Of a DNA stretch of 20,446 nucleotides, positions 15,299-20,446 are shown piece by piece; the first letter of the stretch is position 1; the number at the start of each line of letters is the position of its first letter. The notes below the pieces were generated by a model. That model did no database searches. It was not told the DNA's origin and saw nothing but the letters and a program-made list of their open reading frames with translations. The DNA comes from an uncultured Sphingomonadales bacterium (GTDB lineage: Bacteria; Pseudomonadota; Alphaproteobacteria; Sphingomonadales; Sphingomonadaceae): assembly GCA_903958285.1 (NCBI GenBank), contig CAJBSR010000465.1:1-20446 (forward strand), given 5' to 3'. A program made the position numbers and the translations under genes.

Positions 15299-16329
15299 AT
15301 TTCGATCTCGACGAGACGCAAACCCTGTTTCGCGAGACGGTGGAGCGTTTCTGCGCGCCGGTCGACGTGGCGCGGCGGCTGACGCTCCGCAAGGGCGCGG
15401 GCGGGATCGACCGTGCCCGCTGGCAGGAGATGGCGGAGCTCGGCCTTATCGCGCTTGCCATGCCTGAAGCCGATGGCGGCCTCGGCGGGTCACTGGTCGA
15501 TTGCGCAATCGCAGCGCAGGCGATGGGCCGCGGCCTTGCAATTGAGCCGTGGACCGAATGCGCCTTCCTTCCTGCCAGGCTGCTTGCAGGAAATGCCGAG
15601 GCTGAGGCAATTGTGCGCGGGGCCTCGCTTGCGACGCTCGCTTTTGCAGAAGCGCAGGGGCGCTATTCGCTGGAGGCGCAGGCTGTTCAGGCAAAAGATA
15701 ATCGCCTGTCGGGCGAGAAGATCATGGTCCTGTCGGCTGTCGTCGCCGACCACTTCATTGTCACTGCCAATGTCGCAGGCGAGACTGGATTGTTTTTGGT
15801 GCCGAGCAATGCAGACGGCGTCGACATGCGCAGCTACCCCGTCGTGGATGGCAGTCAGGCTGCAGTTGTGACATTCCGCAACGCTGTCGCCCAGCCGATT
15901 GGGGACCGTGCGCGCCTAGAAAGCGCGATTGACGAAACGCGGCTTATGGCTGCCGCTGAAATGGTCGGCATCGCCCAGCGTCTGTTTGAAGATACTCTGG
16001 AATACGTCAAAACCCGCGAACAATTTGGCCAGCCGCTTGGGCGGTTCCAAGTGATCCAGCACCGGATGGTGGATGCTTATGCGCGTCTCGAAGCGATCCA
16101 GTCTGCTTTGTACCGTGCGCTGCTGATGCCCGGTCAGTCGCGCGCCGCAACCAAGGCTTTTGTCGCGGAAGGCGCGCAATGGATTGGGGAGCAGGCCATC
16201 CAACTGCATGGTGGCATGGGCATGACCGACGAATTAGCAATTGGGCATGGCGTTAAGCGGATCCTGCTGCTGTCGCGTCTGTTTGGCGATCCGGCCTCGG
16301 CGATCGCTGCGATAGCGAGGGCTGCTTGA
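15295..16329 (+). CDS. Acyl-CoA dehydrogenase, short form (344 aa)
   Basis: A 344-residue acyl-CoA dehydrogenase family flavoprotein that introduces a 2,3 double bond into an acyl-CoA. Seen: an N-terminal helical domain (LDETQTLFRETVERFC), ELGLIALAMPEADGGLGGS, a reduced middle beta domain (LSGEKIMVLSAVVADHFIV, GLFLVPS), and a C-terminal domain with KTREQFGQPLGRFQVIQH, AIQLHGGMGMTDEL and a final RLFGD. Glu313 in GGMGMTDE matches the catalytic-base position of medium-chain enzymes. It is about 35-50 residues shorter than a standard homotetrameric enzyme; this size is typical of subunits in the alpha2beta2 enzymes of steroid catabolism. The start overlaps the P450 stop. The second dehydrogenase gene at 19372 is a candidate partner. 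Confidence 0.9.
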   Translation: MNFDLDETQTLFRETVERFCAPVDVARRLTLRKGAGGIDRARWQEMAELGLIALAMPEADGGLGGSLVDCAIAAQAMGRGLAIEPWTECAFLPARLLAGNAEAEAIVRGASLATLAFAEAQGRYSLEAQAVQAKDNRLSGEKIMVLSAVVADHFIVTANVAGETGLFLVPSNADGVDMRSYPVVDGSQAAVVTFRNAVAQPIGDRARLESAIDETRLMAAAEMVGIAQRLFEDTLEYVKTREQFGQPLGRFQVIQHRMVDAYARLEAIQSALYRALLMPGQSRAATKAFVAEGAQWIGEQAIQLHGGMGMTDELAIGHGVKRILLLSRLFGDPASAIAAIARAA

Positions 16330-16330
16330 G

Positions 16331-16720
16331 ATGTCGAAACTGGAACCAATTGCATCGGGCTTATGGACGGAAGAAGCCGAGCCGCGCCTGATTGGCGGGC
16401 GGCGCAAAGACAATGGTCGGATTGTCTTTCCAATGCCGACCGATGATTCACGGGACGCCTTTGACGCTGTGCCGCTGTCACGGACAGGCAAGCTCTGGTC
16501 CTGGACGATCCAGGGTTTTGAACCGAAATTTCCCTATGCCGGGAAAGCGCCGTTCCGCCCCTTTGGCGTTGCGTATGTCGAACTTCCCGGCGAAGTGATC
16601 GTCGAAACACGGCTGACCACAACGGAAGGGCTGGTCATCGGGATGCCGATGACGCTGGTTATTGAGGATTTTGACGGGCAACGTAGCTGCTTTGCTTTTG
16701 CCCCCGGAGAAAAGGCATGA
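16331..16720 (+). CDS. DUF35 OB-fold protein lacking zinc-ribbon cysteines
   Basis: A 129-residue protein of the DUF35 (OB-fold, acyl-CoA-associated) family. Such proteins bind the CoA part of the substrate and partner thiolase-like enzymes, as with Ltp2 in steroid side-chain cleavage. Seen: a degenerate ribbon region, GGRRKDNGRIVFP (residues 22-34), where a C-x2-C pair normally stands before the FP; then LWSWTIQGFEPKFPYAG and FGVAYVELPGEVIVETRL, the OB-fold core, and IGMPMTLVIEDF. The only cysteine is Cys120 near the end, so no zinc site can form. It lies one base after the dehydrogenase stop and overlaps the thiolase-like start (ATGA), strongly implying a complex with that protein. Confidence 0.86.
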   Translation: MSKLEPIASGLWTEEAEPRLIGGRRKDNGRIVFPMPTDDSRDAFDAVPLSRTGKLWSWTIQGFEPKFPYAGKAPFRPFGVAYVELPGEVIVETRLTTTEGLVIGMPMTLVIEDFDGQRSCFAFAPGEKA

Positions 16721-17862
16721 GCGACGTCTGCATCATCGGGATAGGGATACACCCCTTTGGCCGCACTGAGGGCCGCAGTGGCCGCGATCAGGGCGTTTTT
16801 GCCGTCAGGCAGGCGCTGGGCGATGCAGGCTTGGAATGGCCTGACATTGAAATTGCCTATGGCGGCTCCAGCGCGGCGGGGGCGGCCGATGTGATGGTCA
16901 ACGAATTGGGGCTCACCGGGGTTCCCATCATCAATGTCGCCAATGGCTGTGCGACGGGCGGGTCTTCGCTGGCCTCGGTCTATAGCGCGATTGCCTCAGG
17001 TGAGTTCGACATTGGCATGGCCGTCGGTTTCGACAAACATGATCGCGGCGCGTTTAACGCTAAGCCTGCCGAATATGGCCTTCCAGACTGGTATGGCGAA
17101 GCCGGGCTGATGCTGACGACGCAGTTTTTCGCACTCAAGCTTCAGCGTTACATGGGCCTTTATGGTATTTCGCAGCGGACGCTTGGGCGGGTCGCTGAAA
17201 AGGCTTTTGAAAATGGTGCGCGCTGCGACCATGCGTGGCGGCGGTCACCGGTAGATCTTGAGACGATCCTCAATGCACCAATGGTCAATGATCCGCTCAC
17301 AAAATACATGTTCTGCTCGCCTGCAGAAGGGGCAGTGGCGCTGATCCTCGGAACGGAGGCAAAGGCTCGTGCGCTCGGCAAGCCGGCGATCCGGCTCAAG
17401 ACATCAGTAATGCGCACGCGCCCCGCCGGATCGTTCGAAGTTTTTGCGCCTTCACTGGATATTGAACGCGGCGTTTCGCCGACAGTTCTCGCGTCCCGCG
17501 CGGCTTTTGAAAAGGCGGGCATTGGCCCTGAAGATATTGATGTCGCCCAGTTGCAGGACACAGAGTCCGGCGCCGAGATTATGCATATGGCCGAGAACGG
17601 TTTCTGTAAGGATGGCGATCAGGAACAATGGTTTGCCGAAGGCCGCACCCGTCTGGATGGTGCCTTGCCCGTCAACACCGACGGCGGCTGCTTGGCCTGT
17701 GGCGAGCCTATTGGCGCCTCTGGTCTCCGCCAGGTTTATGAAAACGTCGTCCAGTTGCGTGGCGCCGGCGGCGCGCGGCAGGTTCAGGGGGCACCCAAAA
17801 CCGCTTATACTCATGTTTACGGCGCACCGGGCGTGTCGGCCGTGACGATTTTGGAGCGTTGA
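16717..17862 (+). CDS. Thiolase-like protein, probable retro-aldolase (Ltp2 / SCP-x type)
   Basis: A 381-residue thiolase-fold protein of the lipid-transfer-protein/SCP-x thiolase group. Seen: VCIIGIGIHPFGRTEG at the start, NGCATGGSSLAS with Cys78 at the thiolase nucleophile position, the FCSPAEGAVALIL strand, LQDTESGAEIMHMAENGFC, and TDGGCLACGEPIGASGLRQ. True thiolases have GHPIGA with a catalytic His; here the His is replaced by Glu330, as in Ltp2-type aldolases that cleave beta-hydroxyacyl-CoA without a thiolytic step. With the overlapping DUF35 gene this most likely forms an aldolase complex releasing a short acyl-CoA (propionyl- or acetyl-CoA) and a ketone or aldehyde. The function is inferred from family and context. 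Confidence 0.87.
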   Translation: MSDVCIIGIGIHPFGRTEGRSGRDQGVFAVRQALGDAGLEWPDIEIAYGGSSAAGAADVMVNELGLTGVPIINVANGCATGGSSLASVYSAIASGEFDIGMAVGFDKHDRGAFNAKPAEYGLPDWYGEAGLMLTTQFFALKLQRYMGLYGISQRTLGRVAEKAFENGARCDHAWRRSPVDLETILNAPMVNDPLTKYMFCSPAEGAVALILGTEAKARALGKPAIRLKTSVMRTRPAGSFEVFAPSLDIERGVSPTVLASRAAFEKAGIGPEDIDVAQLQDTESGAEIMHMAENGFCKDGDQEQWFAEGRTRLDGALPVNTDGGCLACGEPIGASGLRQVYENVVQLRGAGGARQVQGAPKTAYTHVYGAPGVSAVTILER

Positions 17863-17863
17863 T

Positions 17864-18631
17864 ATGGTCGATATGACAGGCAAGGTTGCGCTGGTGACAG
17901 GCGGCGCTGAAGGTATTGGCGGTGAGATCGCCCGCCAGTTCATCGACGCAGGCGGCAGCGTGATGCTTGGCGATATCCAGACTGAAAAGGCTGCAGCCTA
18001 TGCCGCAAGCCTCGGGACCCGTGCCGCGAGCGCAACGCTTGATGTCTCAAGCCTTGAGCAATGGGCCGCGGCGGTCAAGGCGACGATGGCGCGCTTTGGA
18101 AAGCTGACCCATTTATTCAATGTCGCCGGTATATCTGAGCCGGGTTCGGTTGAAGATGTCGAGCTCGACAGCTGGGACCGGACGCTGGCGATCAACCTGA
18201 ACGGAACATTCTACGGCTGTCGGAGTGCGCTCCCGGCCATGGCGGCAAGCAATGAGAGTGGCGCGATCATCAATATCGGGTCCATGCTCGCGCTTCGTGT
18301 CGGCGGCGGCTTTCTTGCCTATTGCGCCACCAAGGCGGCCGTTACGGCGCTTAGCAAATGTGTCGCGCTTCACTGCGCTGAAAAAGGCTATAAAATCCGC
18401 GTCAATACCGTCCATCCCGGCGCTATACGCACACCGATGTTCGAACGGTATCTCGGCCTGTTTCCAAGTGCCGAAGAGGGCGAAGCCATCTTTGCCGCCA
18501 ATCATCCGATGGGTCGCGTCGGCGAGGCCGAAGAAGTTGCCCGCGCCTGCCTGTTTCTCGCCTCCGACGATGCGAGCTTTTCCACCGGCGTCGATTTCAC
18601 CGTCGATGGCGGCGGCAATTTTAGGAGCTGA
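17864..18631 (+). CDS. SDR family NAD(P)-dependent oxidoreductase (second copy)
   Basis: A 255-residue classical short-chain dehydrogenase. Seen: TGGAEGIG (residues 13-20), LGDIQ with Asp after the second strand suggesting NAD(H), NVAG in place of NNAG, catalytic Ser140, Tyr153 and Lys157 (YCATK), VHPGAIRTPM, and the C-terminal FSTGVDFTVDGGG. The ATG at 17864 has GGAG seven bases upstream. A second in-frame ATG at 17873 is possible. It lies one base after the thiolase-like stop. It is clearly different in sequence from the SDR at 13238, so the two are not a recent duplication and probably act on different alcohol/ketone pairs, perhaps the beta-hydroxyacyl-CoA or the ring alcohol. Confidence 0.92.
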   Translation: MVDMTGKVALVTGGAEGIGGEIARQFIDAGGSVMLGDIQTEKAAAYAASLGTRAASATLDVSSLEQWAAAVKATMARFGKLTHLFNVAGISEPGSVEDVELDSWDRTLAINLNGTFYGCRSALPAMAASNESGAIINIGSMLALRVGGGFLAYCATKAAVTALSKCVALHCAEKGYKIRVNTVHPGAIRTPMFERYLGLFPSAEEGEAIFAANHPMGRVGEAEEVARACLFLASDDASFSTGVDFTVDGGGNFRS

Positions 18632-18634
18632 ACA

Positions 18635-19372
18635 TTGCACCGCATTGATGCCCATTTTGTCGCTTCCGGCAAATATCATGACATTGATTTTGCCCGGCTC
18701 GAACTGCTCAAGCTGCTTGGCGAGCATCAGCAAATCCGCACGACCGTGGCGATGGATTTTAGCAATCTTGAACGGCTCGCTGCGTGCCAGTTGCTGATCA
18801 CCTACACCTGTGATGTCATGCCGACGCCCGAAGAGACGATAGCACTGCGCGCGTTTGTCGAAGGCGGCGGGCGATGGCTGGCGCTCCATGGTACCAATTC
18901 GATCCTTCGTTTTGTCGAGGCCGGAGTGGACTGCCCGGAAGAGCGCGATGATGTGATGGAGTTGCTGGGCACCCAGTTCAAAGCGCATCCGCCCATCGGT
19001 CCGTTCAGAGTTGAAGTCACCGACCGTCACCATGCGCTGACAAAGGGGCTCGAGGATTTCGACATTATCGACGAGCTCTACATCACCAAAACCAAGGCGC
19101 CGATCCAGATACTGATGCAAACCCGCTTTGACGGGGAGGCGACCGGTTTTGTCGAAGCCCAATATGACAATGCCATTGTGCCCGTGCTCTATCTGCGTCC
19201 GCTTGGCGAGGGGGCCATCTTGTACAAAACCCTTGGGCATTTCCGCAGCCATTTTGACGTGATCGAACTGATGCCCTTCTGGGATCACCCCGAACGCTGC
19301 GCGTGGAATTACCCGGTCTATTATGAAACTCTGCGGCGCGGCATCCGCTGGGCGATGGGGGAGCTCGACTGA
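18635..19372 (+). CDS. ThuA-like domain protein (class I glutamine-amidotransferase-like fold)
   Basis: A 245-residue protein of the ThuA-like family, a flavodoxin/amidotransferase-like fold without a firmly known reaction, named after a trehalose-utilisation gene. Seen: LEHQQIRTTVAMD-type first strands, ACQLLITYTCD, LRAFVEGGGRWLALHGTNS (residues 71-89), RVEVTDRHHALTKGLEDF, DELYITK, and YKTLGHFRSHFD. No Cys-His-Glu amidotransferase triad is evident. The start is a TTG codon with AGGAG seven bases upstream, three bases after the SDR stop. Its TGA overlaps the next ATG (TGATG). Its place inside an acyl-CoA catabolic operon is unexpected for the trehalose-linked name and suggests a role on the cluster substrate. 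Confidence 0.85.
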   Translation: MHRIDAHFVASGKYHDIDFARLELLKLLGEHQQIRTTVAMDFSNLERLAACQLLITYTCDVMPTPEETIALRAFVEGGGRWLALHGTNSILRFVEAGVDCPEERDDVMELLGTQFKAHPPIGPFRVEVTDRHHALTKGLEDFDIIDELYITKTKAPIQILMQTRFDGEATGFVEAQYDNAIVPVLYLRPLGEGAILYKTLGHFRSHFDVIELMPFWDHPERCAWNYPVYYETLRRGIRWAMGELD

Positions 19373-20446
19373 TGGACATGAGCTTTAGCGCCGAAGATCT
19401 TGCCTTTCGCGACGAGGTCCGCGCTTTTCTGGCCGAAAAGCTAAACAGCCGGTTGCGCGAAGGCGCAGCGGCGACGCCAAGTGTGTTTGTTGAACCGGAT
19501 ATCACGCGCGAATGGCAGGCGATCCTGAACGAGAAGGGCTGGCTCGCCACGTTGTGGCCGCCGGAAGATGGGGGCTCTGACTTCAGTTCAACCCAGAAAT
19601 ATCTGTTTGAAAAGGAATGCGCGCTCGCGGGCGCTCCGGCGTTGCCTGTGCTTGGCCTTAAGCTTGTCGGGCCGGTCATCTGTAAATTCGGCACGCCTGC
19701 GCAAAAGGCGCATTTTCTGCCGCGCATCCTGTCCGGTGAGGATTATTGGTGTCAGGGATATTCCGAGCCGGGTGCCGGGTCCGACCTCGCTTCTCTCAAA
19801 ACGAAAGCCGAACGACAGGGCGACAAGTATATCGTCAATGGCTCCAAGATCTGGACGACGCACGCGCATCACGCCAACTGGATTTTCGCGCTTGTGCGCA
19901 CCGATGCGGACGCCAAGAAGCAGGCCGGCATCAGTTTCCTGCTGATCCCGATGAACCAACCCGGCGTGAGCGTGACGCCAATTGTGACTATCGGCAACGA
20001 TCATGAAGTCAATGCGACGTTCTTCGACAATGCCGAAACAAGCGCCGACAATCTCATCGGTGCAGAAGGGCAAGGCTGGACGATTGCCAAGTATCTGCTT
20101 GAAAACGAACGTGGCGGGAGCTGTGCGGCTCCCGGGCTGCTGGCCGAGCTCGATCGCGTCGAACACTGCGCGCGTCAGCAGCCATCGGGCATCAATGGTC
20201 CGATGATCCACGACGTGATTTGGAGCCAGCGGTTGGTCCGCCTGCGGCTTGAGGTTGAGGCTTTTGAAGTGACAGAGCTCCGTATTCTGGCGGAACTCGC
20301 CAAAGGTCGACCACCCGGACCGCAGACATCCTTGATGAAGTTGACGGCATCCAACCTGCGTCAGGCGATCAACACCTTGGCAATTGATCTGTTCGGTTAT
20401 GACGGTCTGCAACTCCCGACCAGCCGCCCGCTCTATGGCAACAGCG
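19372..20446 (+). CDS. Acyl-CoA dehydrogenase, partial (cut by window end)
   Basis: An open frame of 358 complete codons that runs off the window without a stop. It is an acyl-CoA dehydrogenase of the FadE26/FadE17-like group. Seen: MDMSFSAEDLAFRDEVRAFL, WPPEDGGSDFSSTQKYLF, FGTPAQKAHFLPRILSGED, the flavin/substrate loop GYSEPGAGSDLASLKTKA (from residue 129), NGSKIWTTHAHHANW with Trp161, and later LFGYDGLQLP. The C-terminal catalytic segment may be incomplete, so the presence of a catalytic base cannot be judged. The start overlaps the ThuA-like stop. It belongs to a different subgroup from the short dehydrogenase at 15295, and the two may form a heteromeric enzyme like those of steroid degraders. 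Confidence 0.9.
   Translation, partial: MDMSFSAEDLAFRDEVRAFLAEKLNSRLREGAAATPSVFVEPDITREWQAILNEKGWLATLWPPEDGGSDFSSTQKYLFEKECALAGAPALPVLGLKLVGPVICKFGTPAQKAHFLPRILSGEDYWCQGYSEPGAGSDLASLKTKAERQGDKYIVNGSKIWTTHAHHANWIFALVRTDADAKKQAGISFLLIPMNQPGVSVTPIVTIGNDHEVNATFFDNAETSADNLIGAEGQGWTIAKYLLENERGGSCAAPGLLAELDRVEHCARQQPSGINGPMIHDVIWSQRLVRLRLEVEAFEVTELRILAELAKGRPPGPQTSLMKLTASNLRQAINTLAIDLFGYDGLQLPTSRPLYGNS

Noticed and set aside
1..20446. Mobile elements, CRISPR, tRNA/rRNA genes, toxin-antitoxin or defence genes
   Set aside because: I looked for transposases, integrases, repeat arrays and tRNA-like stems on both strands and saw none that could be supported.

Overview
The window looks like chromosomal DNA of a GC-rich, aerobic alphaproteobacterium, most likely a sphingomonad (Sphingopyxis, Novosphingobium or Sphingobium type). 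This rests on gene content (TonB-dependent receptor with a PepSY reductase-like protein, class-3-type aldehyde dehydrogenase, single-subunit molybdopterin oxidoreductase, P450/SDR/acyl-CoA dehydrogenase catabolic genes) and on the general look of the proteins. No rRNA or housekeeping marker is present to prove it. Coding density is very high. I see no tRNA, rRNA, CRISPR array, insertion sequence or phage gene.

Layout. (1) 102-779 (+): a nitroreductase that converges on, and overlaps, the next operon. (2) 5189-754 (-): a four-gene operon reading DUF2946-like small protein, TonB-dependent receptor, Tat-exported DJ-1/PfpI protein of isonitrile-hydratase type, PepSY membrane protein. The last three are joined by stop/start overlaps or near-overlaps. 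It looks like an outer-membrane uptake and periplasmic/inner-membrane processing system for a metal complex. (3) 5397-6746 (+): an aldehyde dehydrogenase, divergent from that operon. (4) 9387-6741 (-): a photolyase/cryptochrome-like flavoprotein whose two domains appear in swapped order, followed by an ABC1/AarF-family kinase-like protein. (5) 9690-20446 (+): a run of eleven co-directional genes that leaves the window. In order: molybdopterin oxidoreductase, zinc-independent MDR reductase, limonene-epoxide-hydrolase-like protein, SDR, cytochrome P450, small acyl-CoA dehydrogenase, DUF35 OB-fold protein, thiolase-like aldolase, second SDR, ThuA-like protein and a second acyl-CoA dehydrogenase cut by the window end.

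How region 5 may work. P450 and SDR enzymes would oxidise a hydrophobic, probably terpenoid- or steroid-like substrate. The two acyl-CoA dehydrogenases would desaturate its CoA thioester, and the DUF35/thiolase-like pair would cleave a beta-hydroxyacyl-CoA by retro-aldol chemistry, as the Ltp2/DUF35 pair does in steroid side-chain loss. The CoA ligase, hydratase and transcriptional regulator such a pathway needs are not in the window. The substrate is not determined.

Most worth a second look: the apparently circularly permuted photolyase-like protein; the DUF35 partner without zinc-ribbon cysteines; the molybdopterin enzyme with no visible Cys/Ser/Sec molybdenum ligand; the isonitrile-hydratase-like protein inside a TonB uptake operon; and repeated sequence words in the two gaps that precede blocks of the catabolic cluster.
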